A DNA stretch of 64,000 bases from positions 1 to 64,000 of the forward strand of contig NZ_SSDF01000060.1 in NCBI RefSeq assembly GCF_004794515.1, written 5' to 3'. Positions 27,195 through 34,952 of the stretch are shown here, in pieces; the first letter of the stretch is position 1; each line of letters starts with the position of its first letter. Below the pieces are notes generated by a model that was not told the origin of the DNA, did no database searches, and worked only from the letters and a program-made list of their open reading frames with translations. Source of the DNA: Microbacterium sp. A20. Lineage in GTDB: Bacteria > Actinomycetota > Actinomycetes > Actinomycetales > Microbacteriaceae. A program made the position numbers and the translations under genes.

Positions 27195-27754
27195 GCGTTC
27201 AGTCTAGGCGCGAGCCCCAGGGCTTCGAGGCGGTCGAGCCACGGATCGGCCGTGGCATCGTCGAACGGGGCGACCTGCGCGCGGACCCGTTCCTCGAGGT
27301 CGAGCGCGAGCGTCTCGAGGTGCTCCATGACGTCGGCCGGATAGCCGTAGCGGGCGCTGTGCTCCGCCCACTCGTCACGGTCGTCGACCCAGGTGCCGCG
27401 GGCGCCGGCCACGCGCACGACATCGAGGTCCATGTCGATGCCGGTCGCGAGGAGCGGGTCGTCGGACCAGTGGATGTCCCAACCGAGGTCGATGTAGATG
27501 CGCATGCCGCGGCGGTGGCGACGGTTCACCGTCACGGCGTGATCGCCGCTCGCAGGGACGAGCGTGACGTTGGGCCCTCCGGCATGGAACTCGGCGCCCG
27601 GTCGGAAGCTGTGCCAGCCCACCGGCTGCCCGATCCAGTCGCCCCACTCGTCGGCGCCGAGATACACGCACTCGTGCCGCCAGTGCGGCGACCCATCCCA
27701 CTTGCGCCACTGGAAGACCATCTCGGTGCCGGGTGCGGGGCGTGCGTCGCTCAT
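27191..27754 (-). CDS. DUF402 protein
   Basis: The 187-residue protein shows the DUF402 pattern of spaced aspartates and aromatic residues: FRPGAEFHAGG, IYIDLGWDI, GIDMDLDVVR and DDRDEWAEHSARYGYP. Characterised members include nucleoside phosphatases with an Asp-rich metal site. The role here is unknown. It is the first gene of a probable operon with menG and the polyprenyl synthase, and it diverges from menF. Confidence 0.78.
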   Translation of the reverse strand: MSDARPAPGTEMVFQWRKWDGSPHWRHECVYLGADEWGDWIGQPVGWHSFRPGAEFHAGGPNVTLVPASGDHAVTVNRRHRRGMRIYIDLGWDIHWSDDPLLATGIDMDLDVVRVAGARGTWVDDRDEWAEHSARYGYPADVMEHLETLALDLEERVRAQVAPFDDATADPWLDRLEALGLAPRLNA

Positions 27755-27810
27755 CCGTTCACCCTACGACGGCGCGGATCCGTGGCTCCTGTCCGGCATA
27801 GGCTGGATGC

Positions 27811-29064
27811 GTGCACACCACCCACCTGGTCGTGGAGACCCGAGAGATCGACCCGGTCGAAGACCTCCTCGCCTACGCGGATCCCGCCCGCCCGCTCGCC
27901 TGGCTGCGGCGCGGAGACGGCATCGTCGCGGTGGGGGAACCGGTGGCCGAGGTCCGCCCTCCTGCGGGCGCCGGAGAGTCACGCACCGCCGTGCTCGCGG
28001 CCCTCTGGCGCGAGATGACCGCCCAGGCCGAGATCTCCGACCCCGTGGGCCTGCCCGGCAGCGGGCTGGTGGCGTTCGGCGCGTTCGCCTTCGACGAGGA
28101 ATCGGCAGCGGACAGTGTGCTCGTCGTGCCGAGTCAGGTGCTCGGGCGTCACGGCGATCGCTTCTGGGAGACCCGCATCCGGCTCGCCGGATCGCCCGCC
28201 GCCGACGAGGCGTTCGCCACGCAGCCGTACGGCCCGCACTGGGCCGGCACGGTGGGACCGGGAGCCCAGAGCCCGCAGGGGTACCAGGACTCGGTGCGCC
28301 GAGCGCTCGGCCGCATCGCCGACGGGGAGCTGAGCAAGGTCGTGCTGGCGCGCGACCTCACCGGCAGCATCCCTGCAGGATCGGACCTGCGCCGACTCGT
28401 GCGCGCCCTGTCGACCGGCTACCCCGACACCTGGGCCTTCGCAGTGGACGGGCTGATCGGCGCGAGCCCGGAGACCCTCGTCACGGTGCACGACGGCACG
28501 GTGACCGCTCGTGTGCTCGCCGGCACCATCGGCCGCGGGGCGGACGCGGATGCCGACACCGCGGCATCCTCCCACCTCGCCTCGAGCACGAAAGATCTCG
28601 ACGAGCACCAGTACGCGGTGCAGAGCGTGCTCGCCTCCCTGCGCTCCCACACCCGGGCACTGGCCGCCAGCGAGCAGCCGTTCCTGCTGAAGCTGCCGAA
28701 CCTCTTCCACCTCGCGACCGATGTCGAGGGCGAGCTCGCAGACGGCGAGTCGGCGCTCGACCTGGTGCAGGTGCTGCATCCGACCGCCGCTGTCGCCGGC
28801 ACTCCGACCCCTGCGGCCATCGCCGCCATCCGGGACCTCGAGCCCTTCGACCGCGGACGCTACGCCGGCCCGGTCGGCTGGGTGGACGCCGCGGGCAACG
28901 GCGAGTGGGCGATCGCGCTGCGCTGCGCCCAGTTCACCGCAGGCTCGGATTCGATCGGGGTGACCGCGTACGCCGGCGCCGGGATCGTCGCGGGGTCCGA
29001 CCCGGAGAGCGAGCTGCTCGAGACGCGGGTCAAATTCCGGCCGCTGGTCGACGCGCTGGCCTGA
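27811..29064 (+). CDS. menF: isochorismate synthase
   Basis: The enzyme converts chorismate to isochorismate, the entry step of menaquinone synthesis. The 417-residue protein has the chorismate-binding core: LSKVVLARDLTGSIPAGSD, FAVDGLIGASPETLV, and ending with AYAGAGIVAGSDPESEL. HPTAAVAGTPTPAAIAAI matches the family active site. Translation starts at GTG. It could be a salicylate/siderophore isochorismate synthase, but the neighbours menD and menG favour menaquinone. Confidence 0.88.
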   Translation: MHTTHLVVETREIDPVEDLLAYADPARPLAWLRRGDGIVAVGEPVAEVRPPAGAGESRTAVLAALWREMTAQAEISDPVGLPGSGLVAFGAFAFDEESAADSVLVVPSQVLGRHGDRFWETRIRLAGSPAADEAFATQPYGPHWAGTVGPGAQSPQGYQDSVRRALGRIADGELSKVVLARDLTGSIPAGSDLRRLVRALSTGYPDTWAFAVDGLIGASPETLVTVHDGTVTARVLAGTIGRGADADADTAASSHLASSTKDLDEHQYAVQSVLASLRSHTRALAASEQPFLLKLPNLFHLATDVEGELADGESALDLVQVLHPTAAVAGTPTPAAIAAIRDLEPFDRGRYAGPVGWVDAAGNGEWAIALRCAQFTAGSDSIGVTAYAGAGIVAGSDPESELLETRVKFRPLVDALA

Positions 29065-29070
29065 GCCTGC

Positions 29071-29913
29071 TCAGCTCGCGGCGAGACGCTTCTTCTCGGC
29101 CTCGACGTCGAAGTCGGCGACCGGCCACTGCGGGTCGATGTCCTCGAGCGCCGCGAGCAGCAGTTCCTGCACCGCGAGGCGGGCGTACCACTTGGCGTTC
29201 GCCGGGATGACGTGCCACGGAGCGACCTCGGTGGAGGTCCGGTCGAAAACGGTCTGGTATGCCTGCATGTACTGCGGCCACAGCATCCGCTCGTCGACAT
29301 CGCCGGGGTTGTACTTCCAGTGCTTGTCGGGGCGGTCGAGCCGCTCCATGAGCCGCTCCTTCTGCTCCTCCGGCGAGATGTGCAGCATGACCTTGATGAT
29401 GCGGGTGCCGGATGCCGCGACACGGGCCTCGAACTCGTTGATGGCGTCGTAGCGGCGCTCGATCTCCGGGCCGTCCGCCAGCTCGCGGACCTTCCCGATC
29501 AGGACGTCTTCATAGTGGGAGCGGTCGAAGACGCCGATGAAGCCCGGCTCGGGCAGACGCTTCTCGACGCGCCAGAGGAAGTCGTGGCTGCGCTCCTCGG
29601 GCGTGGGCGCCTTGAACGCAGCGAGCGCGACGCCCTGCGGGTCGACGCCGCCGACGACGTGCCGCACGATGCCGCCCTTGCCCGCCGAGTCCATCGCCTG
29701 CAGCACCAGCAGGACGGCGTCGTTCGCCTCTCCGACCCGGCTCTCGGCGAACAACCGCTCCTGCAGGTCGTTCAGCTTCTCGAGCCCTGCCGCGAGGTCG
29801 CGGGCGCCGTGCGACTTGCCGCCGACGTATCCGGGCTTGGTGTCGGGGTCGAGGTCGGCGAGGCGGAATCCCTCGCCCACTCGCAGCGTCTGCGTCCAGG
29901 TGTGCGCGTCCAT
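29071..29913 (-). CDS. polyphosphate kinase 2 family protein
   Basis: PPK2 enzymes phosphorylate nucleotides using polyphosphate. The 280-residue protein has the P-loop MDSAGKGG at 74-81, FDRSHYEDVLIGKV (Walker B region) near residue 128 and the lid LHISPEEQKERLMERLDRP. It has a single PPK2 domain and the longer N-terminus of the AMP/ADP-phosphorylating classes; the exact class is not determined. It is convergent with menF and just downstream of menD. The ATG at 29913 was preferred over an upstream frame of Arg/Ser-rich residues. Confidence 0.9.
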   Translation of the reverse strand: MDAHTWTQTLRVGEGFRLADLDPDTKPGYVGGKSHGARDLAAGLEKLNDLQERLFAESRVGEANDAVLLVLQAMDSAGKGGIVRHVVGGVDPQGVALAAFKAPTPEERSHDFLWRVEKRLPEPGFIGVFDRSHYEDVLIGKVRELADGPEIERRYDAINEFEARVAASGTRIIKVMLHISPEEQKERLMERLDRPDKHWKYNPGDVDERMLWPQYMQAYQTVFDRTSTEVAPWHVIPANAKWYARLAVQELLLAALEDIDPQWPVADFDVEAEKKRLAAS

Positions 29914-29929
29914 ACGCACATACTGCCAG

Positions 29930-31597
29930 TCAACGCGGCAGCGGGACCTCGATGATCTGGCGGCCACCGCGCGGGGAGGTCAGCGCCTGGTCGAGCGCGG
30001 TGCGGGTGGTGACCCGCTGGTACTCCCACCCGTAGGCCAGGGCGAGCTGCTCCAGGCGCACGGTGTGCGGGGTGTAGAACGCTCGATCGAGGTCGGCAGG
30101 ACGCGCGGACCCTGCGACCTCCAAGGAATCGAAGATGGTGCCGCCGCCGTCGTTGCCGACGATGACCTGGAGCCGGGGCTCGGTCTCATCCGGAGGCAGC
30201 AGCAGCGCACCGACGTCGTGCAGGAAGGCGAGGTCGCCCAGCAGCACCCTCGTCACCCCGGGGGCTCCGGCCGCCTGGCTGGCGAGCGCGATGCCGGTCG
30301 CCGTCGCGATCGTGCCGTCGATCCCGGCGAGCCCGCGGTTGGCGTGCACGGGCACCTTCTTGCCGCCGAGCACCTGGTCGGCCACGCGCACGAGCCGCGA
30401 CGAACCGAACACGAGCCGGTCGTGGGGCCAGGTCGCCCGCCACACGGCATCGACCAGGAGCGCGCGGTCGAGCGGACGACGGACGGCATCGAGCTCGGCT
30501 CTGACGGCTTCTCTGCGGGCGGCGAAGTCCGTGGAGGCCAGCCCGTCGGGGTCGGGCGCGTTCTCGCTCAGGTCGACGACCTCGGCGGCCGAGGCCTGAA
30601 GCCATTCGCCGAGCCAGGCACGGTCGGCGGGCCCGGGGGCGACGGACACGGCGCCGACGGCACGGGTGTGGTGGTTGAGGTTCAGCTCCTCCCCTCCGCG
30701 GCGCACCGCGATCACGTCGACATCCGCGCGCGAGAGGAGGGCTGCCGCCTCACGGCTCAACGTCGGATGCCCGAGCACGATGACGCGTTCGACGCGACCG
30801 CCGAGTTCTTCGCGCGACAGCAGCCGGCGGTAGCCGTGCACGAGCTGTCGCCCGAACCGCGCACCGCTGACGATCTCCGCGATCAAAGGCCAGCCGCCCG
30901 TGTAGGCGATCTCCTCGGCGTCGGCGCCCGCATCGGCGCCGGCGATCACGACCGTGCGCGGACCACGATCGAGTTCGAACGGCTCGGCGGCGGGTTGAGC
31001 CGGCGCCTCGCCGGGAGTGACGGTGACCGCGGAGAGGGCCCCCGAGAGCGGCTCTCTGGCGGGGAGGTTCAGGTGCACGGGTCCTGCGACGCCGGGCAGT
31101 GCACCGTCGACCTGGCGCACACCCATCGCGACCGTCACGGCGCGCTCGGCGAGTCCTGCCCATTCGCCCTCCCCCGGCACGGGGGCATCCACCTGGTCAC
31201 GCACCCAGGGGTGGAAGAGGCCGTCCTGGAGCGTCGCCTGATTCGCGCCGACCCCGCGCAGCTCGGGTGGGCGATCGGCGGTCAGCAGCAGCAGCGGCAC
31301 ACCGGAGTGGAACGCCTCCAGCACCGCGGGAAGGAGGTTGGCGACGGCCGTGCCCGAAGTGCAGATCACCGCGGCGGGCACACCCGTCTCCCGGGCGAGC
31401 CCGAGTGCGGTGAACCCGGCGACGCGTTCATCGATGCGCACGTGCACGCGGACGTGCCCGTCGTCGGCGAAGCGCACGGCGGCGAGCGCGAGCGCCTGCG
31501 ACCGCGACCCCGGGGACAACACGATGTCGCGCACACCGTGCGCGACGAGGTCGGCGAGCAGGGACGCCGCGGCATCCATCGCCGGCGACGACGTCAC
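29930..31597 (-). CDS. menD: SEPHCHC synthase
   Basis: MenD joins isochorismate and 2-oxoglutarate with thiamine diphosphate. The 555-residue protein has LSPGSRSQALALAAV near the start, TSGTAVANLLPAVLEA, LLTADRPPELRGVGANQ, and the ThDP motif beginning GDLAFLHDVGALL with the later NDGGG. All are full-length and typical. The ATG overlaps the stop of the upstream membrane gene by four bases. The PPK2 gene follows after 16 bases. Confidence 0.93.
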   Translation of the reverse strand: MTSSPAMDAAASLLADLVAHGVRDIVLSPGSRSQALALAAVRFADDGHVRVHVRIDERVAGFTALGLARETGVPAAVICTSGTAVANLLPAVLEAFHSGVPLLLLTADRPPELRGVGANQATLQDGLFHPWVRDQVDAPVPGEGEWAGLAERAVTVAMGVRQVDGALPGVAGPVHLNLPAREPLSGALSAVTVTPGEAPAQPAAEPFELDRGPRTVVIAGADAGADAEEIAYTGGWPLIAEIVSGARFGRQLVHGYRRLLSREELGGRVERVIVLGHPTLSREAAALLSRADVDVIAVRRGGEELNLNHHTRAVGAVSVAPGPADRAWLGEWLQASAAEVVDLSENAPDPDGLASTDFAARREAVRAELDAVRRPLDRALLVDAVWRATWPHDRLVFGSSRLVRVADQVLGGKKVPVHANRGLAGIDGTIATATGIALASQAAGAPGVTRVLLGDLAFLHDVGALLLPPDETEPRLQVIVGNDGGGTIFDSLEVAGSARPADLDRAFYTPHTVRLEQLALAYGWEYQRVTTRTALDQALTSPRGGRQIIEVPLPR

Positions 31598-31944
31598 GGG
31601 CGCGGGTCCGAGGCGGGAGGCTCGTCGGTCTCCTCGTCCAGACGGGCGAGCTCCTCTTCGAGGCGGCGGATGCGCGCATCCTGCTCGGTCTTGCTGATGC
31701 TGCGGAGGAACGCCGGGTCGTCATCCGGGGCGATGACGGGGCGCACACCGCTGTCGTTCGCACGGCGCCGGCCGATCACGAACCAGAGGATCCCACCGAT
31801 CACGGGGAGGAGCACCACGATCGCGATCCAGGCGGCCTTGGACACACCCCGGTGCCGCGTCGCCGGCTGCACTGCGCAATCGACGATGCTGTACACCCAG
31901 AACACGGCGGCGAGGAAGCCGCCGACGATCAGTAGTCTCGCCAC
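31594..31944 (-). CDS. PLDc_N-domain membrane protein
   Basis: The 116-residue protein has two transmembrane helices (LLIVGGFLAAVFWVYSIVDC and AAWIAIVVLLPVIGGILWFVIG) matching the PLDc_N domain first seen at the N-terminus of cardiolipin synthases. It lacks any phospholipase domain. A charged coiled-coil-like tail follows (RIRRLEEELARLDEE). It is translationally coupled to menD by a four-base overlap. The function is unknown. Confidence 0.8.
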   Translation of the reverse strand: MARLLIVGGFLAAVFWVYSIVDCAVQPATRHRGVSKAAWIAIVVLLPVIGGILWFVIGRRRANDSGVRPVIAPDDDPAFLRSISKTEQDARIRRLEEELARLDEETDEPPASDPRP

Positions 31945-32018
31945 CCTTCCAGTGTAGGCGTGTCAGCGCCGGCCCGGCCCCGGAGAGACAGAGGCGCCGT
32001 TGCTAGACTGCGCGGGAA

Positions 32019-32447
32019 ATGCTGCCCTCATCGCTGGATCGGATGCCGCGAGCGCGGGCTGACCGGATGCTGATCGCCCGCGCGATCACCGCCGTCGGCC
32101 TCGCGCTCCTGCTCGTGATCGGCGCCTGGTCCAGCTCCCACGGACCGGCCGATGTGCACGCCTCCCTCTGCCTCGCGTCCGGCGTCTCCCCCTCGGCCGG
32201 CACCGCAGCCGCCGACGACGGCGCCGACAGTGCGACGACCATCGACGTGCTCTCCTCCGACTTCGGCGTCTGCGTGCTCGCCGTGCTGTGCGGCGTCGCG
32301 CTGGTGCTGCTGTTCCTCCGGCTCCGCGGCCGCGACTCCCGGCCCCTCGGCACCCGCATTCCCCGCCTGACGTCGCCGAGCCGCGCCGGCCCGCGCACCG
32401 TCGTCCCCGCCCTCTCCCTCACACAGCTCTCGATCTCCCGCACCTGA
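32019..32447 (+). CDS. small two-helix membrane protein
   Basis: The 142-residue product has a helix at about 25-42 (AITAVGLALLLVIGAW), an acidic extracytoplasmic stretch with two Cys, a second helix (VCVLAVLCGVALVLLFLRL) and an Arg/Ser-rich tail. No family is recognised. TAGACT lies 13 bases before the ATG, a possible -10 box giving a short leader. It precedes the DsbA-like gene by 70 bases on the same strand. Met9 or Met17 could be the true start. Confidence 0.5.
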   Translation: MLPSSLDRMPRARADRMLIARAITAVGLALLLVIGAWSSSHGPADVHASLCLASGVSPSAGTAAADDGADSATTIDVLSSDFGVCVLAVLCGVALVLLFLRLRGRDSRPLGTRIPRLTSPSRAGPRTVVPALSLTQLSISRT

Positions 32448-32517
32448 TCTCCGACGCGTGCACCGAGCCGCCTCGCGCGGCATCCACCCCCGTCGTACCC
32501 CTGTGTCTGGAGACCCC

Positions 32518-33168
32518 ATGAAGAACTCTGTCAAAGCGACCCTGGTCGCCATCGCCGTCGTCATCGTGCTGCTGATCGTCGGCATCGTGTTCGCCCTCAA
32601 CCAGAGGGCGAACACCGCGCCACCCGAAGGCGAGGAGCGGCCGACCGTCCGCACCGATTCGCATGTGCTCGACGACGGCGGCGAGGGCGCCGTCACCGTG
32701 GTCGAGTTCCTCGACTTCGAGTGCGAGGCGTGCGGGGCGTTCTACCCGATCGTCGAGGAGCTGCGCGGGAAGTTCGAGGGCAAGATCACCTACGTCGTCC
32801 GCTACTTCCCGCTGCCCGGACACATCAACTCCACGCAGGCCGCCCTCGCCGCCGAAGCCGCGGCACAGCAGGACCGATTCGAGGACATGTACCACCGGCT
32901 GTTCGAGACCCAGGCGCAGTGGGGCGGTCAGACCGAGGAGACCCCCGAGGTGTTCCGCGGCTTCGCCGAGGACCTGGGCCTCGACATGGACGCGTACGAC
33001 GCCGCGATCGCCGACCCCGCCACCGCGGAGCGCGTGCAGGCCGACAAGAGCGACGGCGAGAAGCTCGAGGTGAGCAGCACCCCGTCGTTCTTCGTCGACG
33101 GCCGGAAGGTCGAGCTGCAGGAGTGGGATGACCTCGAGCAGGCGATCGATCAGGCCGTCAACGGCTGA
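32518..33168 (+). CDS. membrane-anchored DsbA-family thiol oxidoreductase
   Basis: The 216-residue protein has an N-terminal membrane anchor (residues 6-27) and an extracytoplasmic thioredoxin_4 domain with active site Cys69-Glu-Ala-Cys72 (DFECEACGAF) and the cis-Pro loop SSTPSFFVDG near residue 184. It probably forms or exchanges disulfides in exported proteins, as in mycobacterial DsbA-like proteins. The ATG at 32518 follows TGGAGA; the open frame extends upstream without family similarity. Confidence 0.88.
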   Translation: MKNSVKATLVAIAVVIVLLIVGIVFALNQRANTAPPEGEERPTVRTDSHVLDDGGEGAVTVVEFLDFECEACGAFYPIVEELRGKFEGKITYVVRYFPLPGHINSTQAALAAEAAAQQDRFEDMYHRLFETQAQWGGQTEETPEVFRGFAEDLGLDMDAYDAAIADPATAERVQADKSDGEKLEVSSTPSFFVDGRKVELQEWDDLEQAIDQAVNG

Positions 33169-33191
33169 GTCCGCGCGCCTCTGACACTGTC

Positions 33192-33267
33192 GAAACCCCG
33201 GCCTCTCGCCGAGACCCCGCGGTGCGCACCGCAACACGAGGGGGTCTCGGCGAGAAGCCGGGGTCTC
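33192..33267. repeat. dispersed palindromic element, copy 1
   Basis: Two 27-base arms (33192-33218 and 33241-33267) are inverted copies matching at 25 of 27 positions. Between them GCGGTGCGCACCGC (33219-33232) is a perfect palindrome. The right arm with three more bases (33241-33270) matches 61781-61810 at 29 of 30 positions. The element sits between the DsbA-like gene and the phosphatase gene, outside any gene. Confidence 0.75.
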
Positions 33268-33320
33268 GGCTGCGCTCCCGATACGCTGAGACCAAAATCA
33301 GGGAGAGGGCCCGGACGACC

Positions 33321-34127
33321 ATGGAACTGACGTCGATTCTGCAGGGGACGCACAACGCTCGAGAGCTCTCCGGGCTCCCGCTCACCGGTGGAGGAACGCT
33401 CGCCTCCGGCCTCCTCTTCCGCTCCGACGCCCTCGCAGGGCTCACCGCCGAGGGGCTGCAGGAACTCGTCGACCTGCGGATCGGAACCGTGATCGACCTG
33501 CGCACCGATGGCGAGCGCTCCCGCGCGGCAGACCGGCTTCCCGAAGACGGCAGCGTCACCCTGCTGCCGCTGCCGATGCAGGGCGGGGCCATGGACGAGA
33601 TGGTCAAGCAGCTGCTTCCCGCAACGGCCGGCGCCAGCCTGTCGGTGACCCAGGTCGCCGACGTGCTCAAGCAGGTGCCGACGCTGGAGGGGCTGTACGT
33701 GGCGATCCTCGAGGCCAGCGCCGTGCACTTCGCGACGGTGGCGCGCACCGTGCTCGACGCCTCTCGCACCGACCACCCCGGAGTGCTGTTCCACTGCACC
33801 GCGGGCAAGGATCGCACCGGTCTCGCCGCAGCGATCCTGCTGTCGGTGGCCGACGTGCCACGCGACGCGATCGTCGCGGACTACACGCAGACGGAGCAGA
33901 ACCTCGCTCTCGGTTTCGCGGAAGCGCTCACCGGGCTCATCACCTCGCTCGGCGTCCCCCTCACTCCCGCGCTCAAGACGCTCGCGACCGAGTCTCCTGC
34001 GTCGGCGATCGAGGCGGCCCTGGACTGGATCGACGCGAACCACGGCGACGTCGCCGGCTATCTGCGCAGCGGCGGCATGACGAACGACGAGATCGCGGAC
34101 CTCCGCCGGGTGCTGCGCGGCGAGTAG
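33321..34127 (+). CDS. tyrosine phosphatase-like protein
   Basis: The 268-residue enzyme belongs to the Tyr_phosphatase_3 type. The P-loop is HCTAGKDRTG, with nucleophile Cys159 and Arg165, and an earlier segment (LASGLLFRSDALAGL) is typical of the MptpB/LipA-like group. VIDLRTDGER provides the usual Asp-Leu-Arg. Members act on phosphotyrosine or phosphoinositides; the substrate here is unknown. There is no signal peptide. The ATG at 33321 was chosen for family start (MELTSILQGTHNAREL). Confidence 0.85.
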   Translation: MELTSILQGTHNARELSGLPLTGGGTLASGLLFRSDALAGLTAEGLQELVDLRIGTVIDLRTDGERSRAADRLPEDGSVTLLPLPMQGGAMDEMVKQLLPATAGASLSVTQVADVLKQVPTLEGLYVAILEASAVHFATVARTVLDASRTDHPGVLFHCTAGKDRTGLAAAILLSVADVPRDAIVADYTQTEQNLALGFAEALTGLITSLGVPLTPALKTLATESPASAIEAALDWIDANHGDVAGYLRSGGMTNDEIADLRRVLRGE

Positions 34128-34192
34128 CACCCGGCGCGCAGCGGCACGCTGTCCCCCTGTCGCCGAGCGCTCCCGCGGAGCACAATGACGGT

Positions 34193-34930
34193 ATGAGCGC
34201 TGGCTCACCGCCGGACGAGCCGGAGCCGGAACCGGCACCTGTATCGGACCACGAGGTCGAGGGCACACGCGCCGTACCCGCGGAATCGGATGCGGCGCTC
34301 GGTCGGCGCGCGCAGATCCTCGCCACCGAGCACTGGGGGCTGCTCGCCGCACGCAGTACGGCGCAGAGCGAGGTGCTCACGCGCATCACGATCTTCCTCA
34401 CCCTGGTGTCGGCGGGGCTCGTGACGATCGGACTCCTCGGCCAGGCGTCACGCTTCGCGGGCTGGTTCGGCGGCGCTTCCCTCGCCATCCTCGCGTTCCT
34501 CACCCTCATCGGGTTCATGACGCAGGTGCGCGTGATGAACGTGTCCGAGGAGGACATGATGTACGTCGTCGCGATGAACCGGCTCCGCGGCGCCTATGTC
34601 GATCTCGATCCGCAGGTCGAGGAGATCTTCCTGGCGTCGACGTATGACGACCCGGCCGGGATGAAGCAGACCTACTCGTTTCTCCGGCGCCGCAGCGTGA
34701 GCATCCTCCTCGGTAGCTCTGTCATGCTGCTGATCGTCGTGAACGCGTGCGTCGCCGGACTGCTCGTCGGCTGTGCCGTCGTCGCCGCGGGCGGGGCCCT
34801 GGGGTGGGCGGTCGGCGTCGGCGTCACCCTGGGGCTGCTGTACGCCGCGGGGTTCATGACCTTCGGCGGCTTCGGCTTCCGTTCGGCCTGGAGTCACTAC
34901 GTCCCGCGGCGCACGACTCCCGCCGCGTGA
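34193..34930 (+). CDS. four-helix membrane protein, unknown
   Basis: The 245-residue protein has an acidic, Pro/Glu-rich N-terminus, a helical segment (EHWGLLAARSTAQSEVLTRI) that runs into two transmembrane helices, a cytoplasmic stretch (MMYVVAMNRLRGAYVDLDPQ) and two further helices. The layout is a little like SLATT-type membrane proteins, but no partner effector is present, so this is only a resemblance. It lies 22 bases upstream of the rhomboid-like fusion gene in the same direction. Confidence 0.65.
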   Translation: MSAGSPPDEPEPEPAPVSDHEVEGTRAVPAESDAALGRRAQILATEHWGLLAARSTAQSEVLTRITIFLTLVSAGLVTIGLLGQASRFAGWFGGASLAILAFLTLIGFMTQVRVMNVSEEDMMYVVAMNRLRGAYVDLDPQVEEIFLASTYDDPAGMKQTYSFLRRRSVSILLGSSVMLLIVVNACVAGLLVGCAVVAAGGALGWAVGVGVTLGLLYAAGFMTFGGFGFRSAWSHYVPRRTTPAA

Positions 34931-34952
34931 ACCCCATCGCTACGCTGAGCGC

